Shown: positions 17,550-26,502, numbered from the stretch's first letter. The stretch is 62,610 nucleotides of DNA from Prochlorococcus sp. AG-409-D09 (GCA_003215935.1 QCJQ01000005.1:1-62610); one strand, 5' to 3'. A program made the numbers and translations. The notes: a model not told the origin generated them from the sequence alone.

Positions 17550-18653
17550 ATGACAGATCTTCTAATACTGGTTTTATTTCTAATATCTGGAGGGATCACA
17601 GGATGGATAGGGGTTGATTTGTTACCTCAAAACATTTTAGAGGAGGTTACAAACCTAAAGAATTTTAAAGTTGCATCAACAGGGTTTTTTGCTGCTCTTG
17701 CTTTAATTATAGGTTTTTTATTTCAAAGCCTAAGACGCACGCTCATACAACAAATCAGAACAATGCCTACTGATCTACTAATTAGTAGATCAGTAGGTTT
17801 GATTATAGGTTTACTTATGGCCAATCTTCTACTTGCACCAATATTACTTTTACCTTTACCCAAAGAAATATTCTTCGTAAAACCACTTTTTGCTGTACTA
17901 AGTAACATTTTCTTTGGTCTTCTAGGTTATAATTTAGCTGACGTTCATGGTCGTACTCTACTTCGTTTATTTAATCCAAATAGTACTGAAGCTTTATTAT
18001 TAGCAGAGGGTGTATTGACACCTGCAAGGGCCAAAATCCTTGATACTAGTGTGATTATTGATGGCAGAATTAAGGGACTTCTAGATTGTGGATTAATTGA
18101 AGGACAAGTAATAGTAGCTCAAACTGTAATTGATGAGCTCCAAAGATTAGCTGATTCAAGTAATAGTGAAAAAAGATCTAGAGGCAGAAGAGGATTAAAA
18201 TTGCTGACCGAGTTAAGAGAAGTTTTTGGTAGAAGGCTTGTATTAAATAGTACTAAATACGAAGGTTCCGGAACTGATGAAAAACTTCTAAAATTAACTT
18301 CTGATACCGGAGGGATATTAATTACAGCAGATTATAATCTCTCTCAAGTAGCTCAAGTGCAAGAAATTCAAGTCTTAAATTTATCAGATTTAGTAATAGC
18401 CCTAAGATCTGATGTACAACCGGGAGAAGAACTTAATATTAAAGTAGTAAGAGAAGGAAAAGAAGAAACTCAAGGAGTTGGGTATTTAGAAGATGGAACG
18501 ATGGTCGTTATTGAAGGAGCAAAGGATTTCATCGGCAAGAGATTAGCTGTAATAGTCACTGGAGCATTACAAACATCTACAGGCAGAATGGTATTTAGCA
18601 AAATTGAAAAAGCACACCCTCCATTTTCATCTGAAAAAACTAAAACCTCTTAG
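17550..18653 (+). CDS. Membrane-anchored PIN/TRAM-domain protein
   Basis: Probable membrane-tethered RNase or RNA-binding protein of the YacL-like family. The 367-aa product has four hydrophobic segments in the first 130 residues (about 3-22, 42-60, 82-104, 111-130). A PIN domain starts at RAKILDTSVIIDGRIKGLLD (acidic Asp165 and Asp171), with QTVIDELQRLADSSNSEKRSRGRRGL and GTDEKLLKL in the middle and GILITADYNLSQVA carrying the last acid. A C-terminal TRAM-type beta barrel (about 290-350, VQPGEELNIKVVREGKEETQGVGYLEDGTMVV read in parts) follows. All PIN acidic residues look present. The substrate is unknown. Codons 73-83 contain a perfect 32-bp palindrome (separate entry). An imperfect hairpin at 18659-18688 after the stop may be a weak terminator. 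Confidence 0.82.
   Translation: MTDLLILVLFLISGGITGWIGVDLLPQNILEEVTNLKNFKVASTGFFAALALIIGFLFQSLRRTLIQQIRTMPTDLLISRSVGLIIGLLMANLLLAPILLLPLPKEIFFVKPLFAVLSNIFFGLLGYNLADVHGRTLLRLFNPNSTEALLLAEGVLTPARAKILDTSVIIDGRIKGLLDCGLIEGQVIVAQTVIDELQRLADSSNSEKRSRGRRGLKLLTELREVFGRRLVLNSTKYEGSGTDEKLLKLTSDTGGILITADYNLSQVAQVQEIQVLNLSDLVIALRSDVQPGEELNIKVVREGKEETQGVGYLEDGTMVVIEGAKDFIGKRLAVIVTGALQTSTGRMVFSKIEKAHPPFSSEKTKTS
17766..17797. repeat. Perfect 32-bp palindrome inside the PIN/TRAM gene
   Basis: The left arm CCTACTGATCTACTAA is followed directly by its exact reverse complement TTAGTAGATCAGTAGG, with no spacer. It covers codons P73 to V82 plus two bases of the next codon. Because the sequence is its own complement, the antisense strand encodes the same peptide PTDLLISRSVG in its shadow frame. 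The match stops abruptly at both ends (g outside the left, t outside the right). It lies between the second and third hydrophobic segments of the protein. Confidence 0.95.
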
Positions 18654-18698
18654 CCCTAAATCTCGCTAACCTCAAATTCAGCAAGATTTTGCATCCAT

Positions 18699-19370
18699 AT
18701 GACTGTATCTGCTCCCTACTACGGTGATTCAACCGTAATGAGGACTCCTCCTCCAGACTTGCCCTCCCTCCTCCTTAAAGAACGAATTGTCTATTTAGGA
18801 CTTCCTTTGTTTTCTGACGATGATGCCAAAAGACAGCTTGGCATGGACGTAACAGAACTAATCATTGCTCAATTATTATTTTTAGAATTCGATAATCCAG
18901 AAAAGCCTATTTATTTCTACATAAATTCAACTGGTACAAGCTGGCATACTGGCGATGCAATTGGATTTGAAACAGAAGCTTTTGCTATCTGTGACACTCT
19001 TAGTTATGTCAAACCACCTGTGCACACAATTTGTATTGGACAAGCAATGGGAACAGCCGCTGTAATTCTTTCAGCAGGGACAAAAGGCCAACGAGCGGCA
19101 TTACCTCATGCATCAATAGTCCTTCACCAACCTAGAAGTGGAGCTCAAGGACAAGCAACAGATATTCAAATCCGTGCCAAAGAGGTAATACATAATAAAA
19201 AAGCTATGTTACAAATTTTGTCTAGAAATACAGGAAAAAGTGTTGATCAATTATCTAAAGATTCCGATCGGATGAGTTACCTAAATCCTCATGAAGCAGT
19301 TGAATACGGATTAATTGATCGTGTTCTCAATAGTAGAAAAGATTTACCAAAAAGCACTCCATTGAGTTAA
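18699..19370 (+). CDS. clpR: ClpR, ClpP-like subunit without the catalytic serine
   Basis: Non-proteolytic paralogue of ClpP that forms a mixed ring with ClpP3 in cyanobacteria. The 223-aa product aligns along the whole ClpP fold: RIVYLGLPLFSDDDAKRQLG, IYFYINSTGTSWHTGDAIG, and TICIGQAMGTAAVILSAGTKG, where the catalytic serine of the usual ASMGAF motif is replaced by Gly118. The His of ASIVLHQP (His143) is kept. An insertion after the YINS strand (GTSWHTGDAIGFETE) is typical of ClpR. Start ATG 18699 follows the PIN/TRAM gene by 45 bases. clpP3 begins 60 bases downstream, so the two ring subunits are probably co-transcribed; a hairpin spans the clpR stop codon. Confidence 0.93.
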   Translation: MTVSAPYYGDSTVMRTPPPDLPSLLLKERIVYLGLPLFSDDDAKRQLGMDVTELIIAQLLFLEFDNPEKPIYFYINSTGTSWHTGDAIGFETEAFAICDTLSYVKPPVHTICIGQAMGTAAVILSAGTKGQRAALPHASIVLHQPRSGAQGQATDIQIRAKEVIHNKKAMLQILSRNTGKSVDQLSKDSDRMSYLNPHEAVEYGLIDRVLNSRKDLPKSTPLS

Positions 19371-19395
19371 TTGAAAATCTAATTTATTAACTCAA
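19362..19395. other. Inverted repeat across the clpR stop codon
   Basis: TTGAGTTAAT (19362-19371) and its exact reverse complement ATTAACTCAA (19386-19395) can form a 10-bp hairpin with a 14-base loop in the clpR-clpP3 gap. The stop codon TAA lies in the left arm. There is no U-run after it, so an RNA-processing or mild attenuation role is as likely as termination; function is unproven. Confidence 0.45.
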
Positions 19396-19430
19396 AATTC
19401 TTTCTAATCTCACCATCATCCTTTTACATC

Positions 19431-20033
19431 ATGCCTATAGGTACTCCCAGTGTTCCCTATCGTCTCCCTGGTAGCCAGTTTGAACGTTGGGTTGATATTT
19501 ACACAAGGTTAGGAGCCGAGCGTATTCTTTTTTTAGGACAAGAAGTTAATGATGGAGTAGCAAATAGCTTAGTTGCTCAAATGCTTTATTTAGATTCAGA
19601 AGATAGCAGCAAACCGATTTATCTTTATATCAATAGTCCAGGTGGCTCAGTCACAGCTGGATTAGCAATATATGACACCATTAAATACGTCAAAAGCGAC
19701 GTAGTAACTATATGCGTAGGTCTTGCAGCTTCAATGGGGGCATTCTTGTTATCAGCAGGTTCTAAAGGGAAAAGACTTGCCTTACCACATAGCAGAATCA
19801 TGATTCATCAGCCCCTTGGAGGAACATCTCAAAGACAAGCTAGTGATATTGAAATCGAAGCAAAGGAAATACTAAGAATCAAGGATATGCTCAATAGAGC
19901 AATGGCAGATATGACAGGTCAAACATTTGAAAAAATTGAAAAAGATACCGATAGAGATTATTTTCTTAGCGCTGAAGAAGCAAAAGAATATGGATTAATT
20001 GACAAAGTAATTAGTCATCCCAATGAGGGGTAA
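19431..20033 (+). CDS. clpP3: ATP-dependent Clp protease proteolytic subunit (ClpP3)
   Basis: Serine protease subunit that pairs with ClpR in the cyanobacterial mixed ring and works with a Clp/Hsp100 chaperone. The 200-aa protein has all three catalytic residues: Ser101 in [15 protein letters not shown], His126 in [10 protein letters not shown], and an Asp near 175 in the [15 protein letters not shown] segment. [20 protein letters not shown] and the handle-helix residues [19 protein letters not shown] are standard. Start ATG 19431 gives the short N-terminal loop [18 protein letters not shown]. Pairing with ClpR directly upstream is the basis for calling it ClpP3 rather than another ClpP paralogue. 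Confidence 0.94.
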   Translation: MPIGTPSVPYRLPGSQFERWVDIYTRLGAERILFLGQEVNDGVANSLVAQMLYLDSEDSSKPIYLYINSPGGSVTAGLAIYDTIKYVKSDVVTICVGLAASMGAFLLSAGSKGKRLALPHSRIMIHQPLGGTSQRQASDIEIEAKEILRIKDMLNRAMADMTGQTFEKIEKDTDRDYFLSAEEAKEYGLIDKVISHPNEG

Positions 20034-20198
20034 GAGTAAATATTTAAAAGTAGAAAATATGTATTCCAAATTCAATAAAGATTTGTAGGCTTTTCAAGCA
20101 TGAATGTCATATAGAAAAAAATTATTCCAATTAAGCTCGTTGTATATACTCTTTCATGCGTAAGCTCTGCCCTATCTCTGCTATGGAGTTCTGATTAG

Positions 20199-21194
<996 letters not shown>

Positions 21195-21277
21195 TTATTT
21201 CATTCTTACTGATTTCTATAGCTATTTTAATTGATCTACTGGTTGGAGATCCTAAAAGGTTTCTTCATCCAGTTACG

Positions 21278-22210
21278 GTGATTGGGTTTGGCATCAAAAA
21301 TATACAGAAATGTATTGAATATTTTGCAAAAGATAACTCGACTCTTTTAAGTATTGGAGGGGCATTATTAACATTTCTTATAATTTTCTTAAGTGGATTA
21401 TCTGGATGGGTTTTAGAGCGATTAATTTTCCATGATTCATTAATTTTAAAGGCATTAGGTTCGTTACTAGTATGTTTATCTTTAGCAAGTACTCTTGCCT
21501 ATACAAGTTTAAAAAAAAGTGTATTAGAAGTCTTAAAGTTTATAAATAATGACTCTAGAGGCTTATATAACATTCAGTATGCAAGAAAAGAATTAAGTCA
21601 AATTGTGGGTAGAGATGTCACAAGACTGAATCAACAAGAAATCCTACGCGCGCTTGCCGAAACTGCAAGTGAAAACTCAGTGGATGGAATATTTGCACCT
21701 TTATTTTGGATGTTTATTGGTACATTGCTTTGGAAAATCTCATTAATTTACCCAGGTCCATTAGCTTTTGCTTTGATATTTAAGGCAAGTAGTACGCTTG
21801 ACTCTATGGTCGGATATAAACAAGGACGCTTGAAATGGATAGGTTTCAGTGGCGCAAAATTAGATGATTTGATGACTTGGATACCTTGTCGATTAGTCCT
21901 AATAAGTCTTCCTTTACTAACTCAACCATTAAGAAAAATCCCTCAAAAAATCAATATTGCATTACAAGATGGCTCAAAAGACTTGTCTCCTAACTCAGGA
22001 ATATCCGAAGCAATTTATGCACATTGCACTCAAATACAAATGGGAGGAGCTAATTTTTACAATGGTAATTTAATATTTAAGCCAATTATTGCTGCGAATT
22101 ATCCAGAACCCTCACCACAATCAATAAAAAAAATCTTAAAATATACTTTTAATCTTGAAATAATGTGGCTTGGAATAATTTTATTATTAAATTTAATTTT
22201 TTATATTTAA
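21278..22210 (+). CDS. cobD: Adenosylcobinamide-phosphate synthase (CbiB/CobD), N-terminus uncertain
   Basis: Membrane enzyme that attaches aminopropanol to adenosylcobyric acid in cobamide synthesis. From GTG 21278 the frame gives 310 aa with LNQQEILRALAETASENSVDGIFAPLFWM (read in parts), ALIFKASSTLDSMVGYK, DDLMTWIPCRL, and DLSPNSGISEAIYAHCTQIQMGG, all conserved in CbiB, plus four or five hydrophobic helices. The family's N-terminal signature (IDLLVGDPKRFLHPV) is encoded immediately upstream in the same open frame (21176-21277), but no ATG, GTG or TTG is found there; only ATT, ATA and CTG are available (for example ATT 21194 or 21197, overlapping or next to the ilvC stop). The true start is therefore probably non-standard and the protein about 27 residues longer. 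Confidence 0.88.
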   Translation: MIGFGIKNIQKCIEYFAKDNSTLLSIGGALLTFLIIFLSGLSGWVLERLIFHDSLILKALGSLLVCLSLASTLAYTSLKKSVLEVLKFINNDSRGLYNIQYARKELSQIVGRDVTRLNQQEILRALAETASENSVDGIFAPLFWMFIGTLLWKISLIYPGPLAFALIFKASSTLDSMVGYKQGRLKWIGFSGAKLDDLMTWIPCRLVLISLPLLTQPLRKIPQKINIALQDGSKDLSPNSGISEAIYAHCTQIQMGGANFYNGNLIFKPIIAANYPEPSPQSIKKILKYTFNLEIMWLGIILLLNLIFYI

Positions 22211-22212
22211 TA

Positions 22213-22854
22213 TCAATAAGCACCTCTATCCATAGGAAGAATAAGAACACCTAAAGTTAAAATTATTATCTTAAAATCCAAGAACAATGAACAATTCCTA
22301 GCATAATACAAATCTATTTCTACTCTTTTATCATAACTTAGATTATTTCTTCCGCTAACTTGCCAAAGACCCGTCAGACCAGGGAAAACATTGGACACTT
22401 CATCCATTGTTGCACCATATTTCTCTATCTCCTCAGAAACAATAGGTCTTGGCCCAACAACACTCATTTCGCCTCTTAATACATTTATAAATTGAGGTAT
22501 TTCATCTAAGCTAGATCTTCTAAGTAACTTACCAATAAAAGTTATCCTTGGATCTTTTCTAAGTTTAAAATCATTATTAAACTCTTCTCTCAAAGAAGGA
22601 GATTTAGCAAGCAAATTAGATAAAATTTGATCAGAGTCTTGATACATTGTGCGAAACTTTATACATCCAAAACGTCTATAATTTCTTCCTAATCTTTCCT
22701 GAATATAAAATACCGGGCCTGGAGAACTTATTTTAACTAACAATGCCAAAAACAAAAAAAATGGGAATCCCATTATTATAACTATTAAGGAGAAAGTAAT
22801 ATCTGCTAGTCTTTTAACAGCTTTCCCAAAGAAGTGTTTATTTAAGTAATACAT
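22213..22854 (-). CDS. Undecaprenyl-phosphate sugar phosphotransferase (WbaP/PssY-like)
   Basis: Polyprenol-phosphate hexose-1-phosphate transferase that starts a surface polysaccharide repeat unit at the inner membrane. The 213-aa protein is the short, catalytic-domain-only form: RLADITFSLIVIIMGFPFFLF is the re-entrant membrane helix, followed by SSPGPVFYIQERLGRN, CIKFRTMYQDSD, TFIGKLLRRSSLDEIPQFINV (catalytic Asp-Glu), MSVVGPRPI and PGLTGLWQVSGRNNLSYDKR. It starts at ATG 22854. A glycosyltransferase lies upstream on the same strand (220-base gap), so the pair may act in one pathway. It converges on cobD with a 2-base gap. The sugar transferred is unknown. Confidence 0.9.
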   Translation of the reverse strand: MYYLNKHFFGKAVKRLADITFSLIVIIMGFPFFLFLALLVKISSPGPVFYIQERLGRNYRRFGCIKFRTMYQDSDQILSNLLAKSPSLREEFNNDFKLRKDPRITFIGKLLRRSSLDEIPQFINVLRGEMSVVGPRPIVSEEIEKYGATMDEVSNVFPGLTGLWQVSGRNNLSYDKRVEIDLYYARNCSLFLDFKIIILTLGVLILPMDRGAY

Positions 22855-23073
22855 AAAAAAAATACTTTTGTGTACTTAATCTTTTTTTGCATGAAAGGAG
22901 TTCTTACACAATTTAAGAGTCCTTGAAACGTATTTAGAGAATTTATTTAACAAAATAGAAGAATGTTTGAAAAGCAAACTATGAATGTGTTTGTTAATAA
23001 TTTATTTCATTTTAACATTTAATAAAATGATAAACCTTTAAAAGGTTCCACTATCTTGTCCAGAAAAATCCTA

Positions 23074-24252
23074 TTATTTCTTATGTGACATGATTTTATA
23101 AAGAACATCCTCAAATCTAGATTGAAAAGCTTGTTTAGAAAACTTATTAGCCCAAAGGCGAATAGACTCAGAATTGAAATTTTTCGACAATTTTGACTCC
23201 TCAAACCAAGTCACCGCATCAATTAAAGAACTAATATTTTGAGAACGAAACAAAACGCCTGTAGGGGAAGCATTACCTTCGTTTGCGCACTTAACTGTAT
23301 CCAGCAAACCTCCTTGACCGTAGGCAATAACAGGAGCACCTGCTGCCATCGCTTCTACTGGTGCAATTCCAAAATCCTCAATACCTGCGTAGACAAAAGC
23401 TCGACATCTCTCCATCAAACTACATACATTTTTTCTACTCTGATATCCAAGTATTTTTACATTTGGGGCAGCTATAGATTTCAAAAAGTTTTTTTGAACT
23501 CCATCACCTATCACTATTAAAGGCAAGTTTAGTTGATTAAAAGCTCTAATCAACAAATCAACTCGCTTATTAGGAACCAAACGACAAACACAAAGATAGT
23601 AATCATCTCTCGGTTTATTCCACTGGAAGTTTTCAACTGAAACAGGAGGATAAACTATTTCAGATTTTCGCCTCCAATATTTAAAAATTCGTTTTGCTGT
23701 AAAAGAAGAGTTAGCAAGTATATGATCAATTCTTGAAGAACTAAGCTGGTCCCATTGTCTAAATTTATGCAATTGCCATCTAATAAGAGGTTCCAATCCA
23801 TATCTACTTAATTTAGAATTTCGAAGATATATATTCATTTGATCCCATGCATATCTCGCAGGAGTATGAACATAACTCACATGAATTTGATCGGGTGAGG
23901 TGAGAACTCCCTTTGCTACCAAATGACTACTACTAATAATCAATTGAAAGTTTGTTAAGTCAAGCTGTTCAACTGCAAAAGGTAAAAGAGGTAAAAAACT
24001 TTGTACGTGACTTTTACCATATGGAAATTTTTGGATTATACTCGTCTGAATAGATCTTCCAAAAAGCCAGCTTTCTGATCTATGACTTTCATCTTCTATC
24101 AATGCAAATAGATTAGGCTTACAAATCTTTTTACTTAAAAGCTCATCGATTGCTACAACTACATTCTCTGCTCCTCCTACTGATGTAGGTGAAAACCATT
24201 CATGAACAAGTGCAATAGACTGAGGAACTTCTAAGGCATTAAGGGTAACCAA
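23074..24252 (-). CDS. GT4-type glycosyltransferase
   Basis: Probable retaining glycosyltransferase of the GT-B fold (group 1). The 392-aa product starts ALVHEWFSPTSVGGAENVV, the typical donor-loop N-terminus. It has an SYVHTPARYAWDQM segment, ILANSSFTAKRIFKYWRR and YYLCVCRLVPNKRVDLLIRAF at the linker to the C-domain. LIVIGDGVQ, KILGYQSRKNV and the nucleotide-sugar site FVYAGIEDFGIAPVEAMAAGAPVIAY (EX7E) follow. It starts at TTG 24252 (VTLNALEVPQSIALVHEW), with no earlier ATG. The gap to the sugar phosphotransferase (22855-23073) holds only a 7-bp hairpin at 23033-23047, possibly a weak terminator. A role in surface polysaccharide is inferred from the neighbour. Confidence 0.88.
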   Translation of the reverse strand: MVTLNALEVPQSIALVHEWFSPTSVGGAENVVVAIDELLSKKICKPNLFALIEDESHRSESWLFGRSIQTSIIQKFPYGKSHVQSFLPLLPFAVEQLDLTNFQLIISSSHLVAKGVLTSPDQIHVSYVHTPARYAWDQMNIYLRNSKLSRYGLEPLIRWQLHKFRQWDQLSSSRIDHILANSSFTAKRIFKYWRRKSEIVYPPVSVENFQWNKPRDDYYLCVCRLVPNKRVDLLIRAFNQLNLPLIVIGDGVQKNFLKSIAAPNVKILGYQSRKNVCSLMERCRAFVYAGIEDFGIAPVEAMAAGAPVIAYGQGGLLDTVKCANEGNASPTGVLFRSQNISSLIDAVTWFEESKLSKNFNSESIRLWANKFSKQAFQSRFEDVLYKIMSHKK

Positions 24253-24387
24253 AATAAATCCTCTTATAAAATAAATTTATCTTATTAATAGACAAATCAT
24301 TCTAGCAAAAAGCAAATTTTATTAGGATTAGTTTTAATAAATTGCCCTTAAAAAAATGGACTTTAATTATAAAACTCAAATTTCAAT

Positions 24388-24858
24388 TCAAAGTATTGCA
24401 ACATGATTTACTTTTAAAGATATCGCGTTATACACATTATGAAAAGATTCTCCACTGAAAACAAAAATAAGCATAAAAGAACAAAGGAATCCTATTGAAA
24501 TAATATATCTTAAATAACCTTCTCTTCTTTTTAAGGAAGCAAATGAAGTTAGTAAAAATAAGAGAAAAATGGAGGATATAATTGTAGAAACTAAAAATGA
24601 TGCCTCATCAACATAGATTGAGAAATTCAATTTATTCAACAAAAAATCGCTTAAGAATGGAACACCTGAAACATGATTAATGTATTCAAATAAACTTAAT
24701 ATTGCAGAAAGTAAAACAGTAGTTAACAGTAACACAGAAGAAGGTTTTGTTAGTCTATTCATTGTCCTACTAAAACTTAAAAGTAAGACGCCTAATAAAC
24801 TCGCACCCAATAAAGGAAGAGCTGGGATAAGCCAAGCTAAGTCAAGGAGAGAAGGCAT
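24388..24858 (-). pseudogene. ndhF: N-terminal fragment of an NdhF-like NDH-1 subunit 5
   Basis: The 156-aa product resembles only the first part of NdhF, the proton-pumping subunit 5 of NDH-1, which normally exceeds 600 aa. LAWLIPALPLLGASLLGVLLL matches the usual N-terminal helix. Two or three further helices follow (about 38-60, 85-112, 118-137), including FSIYVDEASFLVSTIISSIF in the position of the NdhF 'IDPLTSVML' segment, then REGYLRYIISIGFLCSFMLIFVFSG. Where the conserved helix with PNLxxxYxFWE should start, the frame instead reads ESFHNVYNAISLK and stops. No NdhF continuation is visible in any minus-strand frame of the next 130 bases. It is either a decayed copy or a short stand-alone protein; the uninterrupted frame leaves expression possible. 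Confidence 0.6.
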
Positions 24859-24867
24859 TAACTAAAC

Positions 24868-24978
24868 TTAAACCTTGCTTGATCTAGCCGTTGCTAACTC
24901 TTTAAAAAACTCTCTTAAACCCTGCAAAGCAAGGAGACCGCATATCACTCCCAATGACAGAGGAAGAATAGTATCCAT
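24868..24978 (-). CDS. Candidate 36-aa single-helix membrane protein
   Basis: A short frame begins at ATG 24978 (MDTILPLSLGVICGLL) and ends TARSSKV at 24868, nine bases before the ndhF-like fragment start. About 20 residues form a hydrophobic helix with small residues (LGVICGLLAL), followed by a charged stretch REFFKEL. The layout resembles the tiny one-helix subunits common in thylakoid complexes, but no named subunit is recognised. No Shine-Dalgarno is evident, and the length is short enough to be chance. The plus-strand frame across 24875-25099 has less protein-like composition. Confidence 0.35.
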   Translation of the reverse strand: MDTILPLSLGVICGLLALQGLREFFKELATARSSKV

Positions 24979-25227
24979 TATTTTTGAAATTCTATCTATA
25001 TTTTTAGCAAGAAAATCTCAACTCGACTATTCAGCAATAATGCAGAGAACAAAACTTAATAAATTGTCCATAAATAAATACAAAAACTATAACAACTAAA
25101 TTTCTTACTCAAATAAAATATTATTCTAGTTAAACTAGCAGAAAATTTTTTATTGTAAGAAAATACAGTTAAGATCTAAAAATATAGTAATTATTAGTAT
25201 AAAATAAAAAATTACAGCGCTTAAAGA

Positions 25228-25389
25228 ATGAAAGTCTATTTATTTATAATCTCAATAGTAATGTTAATTTCATTATTTGGCTTCTTATTAAATCAAGCAG
25301 AAATAGCATATTTTTTAAAATCAAAAAAAATAATAAAAAAAAGAAATAAGATAAAAAAAAGCAAAAAACACAAAAAAAGACTTCGTTGA
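25228..25389 (+). CDS. 53-aa membrane peptide with lysine-rich tail, upstream of hli
   Basis: ATG 25228 opens a 53-codon frame. The first half is one hydrophobic helix (about residues 3-22, VYLFIISIVMLISLFGFLL). The second half, after AEIAYFL, is almost purely basic (KSKKIIKKRNKIKKSKKHKK), so the protein should be N-out with a cytosolic polycation tail. The stop at 25387-25389 is 35 bases before the hli ATG, so the two may share a transcript. No homologous family is recognised. A poly-A-rich region can give lysine-rich frames by chance, which lowers confidence, but the clean start, helix and spacing favour a real gene. The upstream stretch 24979-25227 (249 bases) holds no other recognisable feature and probably carries the promoter. 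Confidence 0.5.
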   Translation: MKVYLFIISIVMLISLFGFLLNQAEIAYFLKSKKIIKKRNKIKKSKKHKKRLR

Positions 25390-25424
25390 GTAAGATTATT
25401 AATGAATATAAAACATATGATGTA

Positions 25425-25640
25425 ATGACTGAACCCAATAAACAGTCAGAGGCGAAGTCAGAATCAAAATCCAGATGGGTTGATAACAGTGGTGAGGCGG
25501 TGGAAAATGTTTTTGGTTTTAATCCAAACGCAGAATTAGTCAATGGGAGAGCAGCTATGTTTGGATTCCTGATGTTATTACTAACTGAATTAGTTTATAA
25601 AGGAATTCCTGTAACAAAAGCAATTTTTGGAATTGGTTAA
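25425..25640 (+). CDS. hli: High-light-inducible (Hli) chlorophyll-binding protein
   Basis: One-helix relative of plant LHC proteins, placed in the thylakoid membrane and linked to photoprotection and chlorophyll handling at photosystem II. The 71-aa product has a polar N-terminus, FGFNPNAELVNGRAAMFGFLML with the ExxNxR chlorophyll-binding motif (Glu37, Asn40, Arg42), and a short helix ending IPVTKAIFGIG. ATG 25425 is chosen; the open frame reaches back to a TTG at 25386, inside the previous small gene. Hli genes are often stress- or light-induced, but no HLR1-type element is visible upstream. A second small membrane gene follows 54 bases later. Confidence 0.93.
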   Translation: MTEPNKQSEAKSESKSRWVDNSGEAVENVFGFNPNAELVNGRAAMFGFLMLLLTELVYKGIPVTKAIFGIG

Positions 25641-25694
25641 CTAATACATTTCCTAAAATCATGTAGAATTTGAATCTAATTGAAGAGTAAATTC

Positions 25695-25910
25695 ATGATT
25701 AAGAGAGTTGTTATTGGTTTTTTATATGTATCTACTTGGGTAATTATATGGGGAACAGTAGGCTCATTAATTGATTTCCCATTATTAAAAAATGAAATTT
25801 ACGTTGCAGGGTCTTTAGGACAAATTATTACATTCCTAATTACAGGATTAATATCAATAATCGCAAGTATAAATTTATTTCCTAAATTGATTAGTTCCAG
25901 ATTTAACTAA
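25695..25910 (+). CDS. Two-helix small membrane protein after hli, unknown function
   Basis: The 71-aa product from ATG 25695 (MIKRVVIGFLY) has two hydrophobic segments (about 4-22 and 38-60) joined by SLIDFPLLKNEIYVAGSLGQ. The short basic ends suggest both termini on the cytosolic side. No family is recognised. It lies 54 bases after hli on the same strand, so it may be co-expressed with it; a link to thylakoid or light stress is inference from position only. An in-frame TTG at 25680 is a weaker alternative start. Confidence 0.65.
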   Translation: MIKRVVIGFLYVSTWVIIWGTVGSLIDFPLLKNEIYVAGSLGQIITFLITGLISIIASINLFPKLISSRFN

Positions 25911-25925
25911 AAAAATAAGAAAAAA

Positions 25926-26165
25926 TTAATACCGAAAGCGTGCAACTACTTCTGAAGGTTTAAGATCCTCATTGGATCTAAAAAGAATCCATTGCCTTGT
26001 CTCTAAATCGTGATCGCAGCCCATATCATTAAAGCTAGCAAAGGTTATATTCATCTGATAATGACATTCTTGATCAGCTTCAAAAGCAGACCTATAACTA
26101 GTAAAGTAATTAAAACCTATCACAATACAACCAAGAATTGAAGCAATGATTAAACCTAATCTCAT
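25926..26165 (-). CDS. Small signal-anchored protein with two cysteines, unknown
   Basis: From ATG 26165 (MRLGLIIASILGCIVIG) this is a 79-aa protein with one N-terminal hydrophobic helix (about residues 3-20) and a polar remainder that should face the periplasm or lumen. That part contains ADQECHYQMN and NDMGCDHDLE, two cysteines about 17 residues apart that could form a disulfide, and ends VVARFRY. A TTG eight codons upstream is possible. No family is recognised. It converges tail-to-tail with the small plus-strand gene (15-base gap). Confidence 0.55.
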   Translation of the reverse strand: MRLGLIIASILGCIVIGFNYFTSYRSAFEADQECHYQMNITFASFNDMGCDHDLETRQWILFRSNEDLKPSEVVARFRY

Positions 26166-26256
26166 AATTAATGAAAGATATCTATTCAATTAAAATTATA
26201 ATCAATTCAATAAAAAAAACACAATTAATATAACTCAATCAAAGACAACTAATACT

Positions 26257-26502
26257 TTATTCACCAATATCACAAGATAAATCACACTCAGTAAGTTTAG
26301 GGTCTTTTAATCTATCTAAAATCCTTGCCATATCTACGGCCGAAAGTTCGCCATCTTGCTTCCACTTTAAAGTGGTTTTACGTTGAGGAGGTATCTTACC
26401 GGAGTTATTACCTGGGTTAGAGCGAGGAATCATCCTTAACAATCCATTCTTAGTGATATATTCAACCGCGAAAGCTTCCCAAAAAAGCAAAATCTTTTCC
26501 AA
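26257..26502 (-). CDS. Small soluble hypothetical protein
   Basis: Frame of 81 codons from TTG 26502; a shorter 58-aa form starts at ATG 26433 (MIPRSNPGNNSGK). The C-terminal half looks like a folded helix-rich peptide (GELSAVDMARILDRLKDPK) ending with two cysteines in ECDLSCDIGE. No family is recognised. A different-frame ATG at 26509 (MKFGKDFAFLGSF) overlaps the 5' end, so a frameshift or wrong start is possible. Codon use is AT-rich like its neighbours. Confidence 0.5.
   Translation of the reverse strand: MEKILLFWEAFAVEYITKNGLLRMIPRSNPGNNSGKIPPQRKTTLKWKQDGELSAVDMARILDRLKDPKLTECDLSCDIGE

Noticed and set aside
17723..17908. 61-codon minus-strand frame in the PIN/TRAM gene, sharing a peptide with it
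   Set aside because: The shared peptide is simply produced by the palindrome; the rest has no protein character.
24875..25099. 74-codon plus-strand frame
   Set aside because: Non-standard N-terminus, composition like spacer DNA, and it overlaps the better minus-strand 36-aa candidate.
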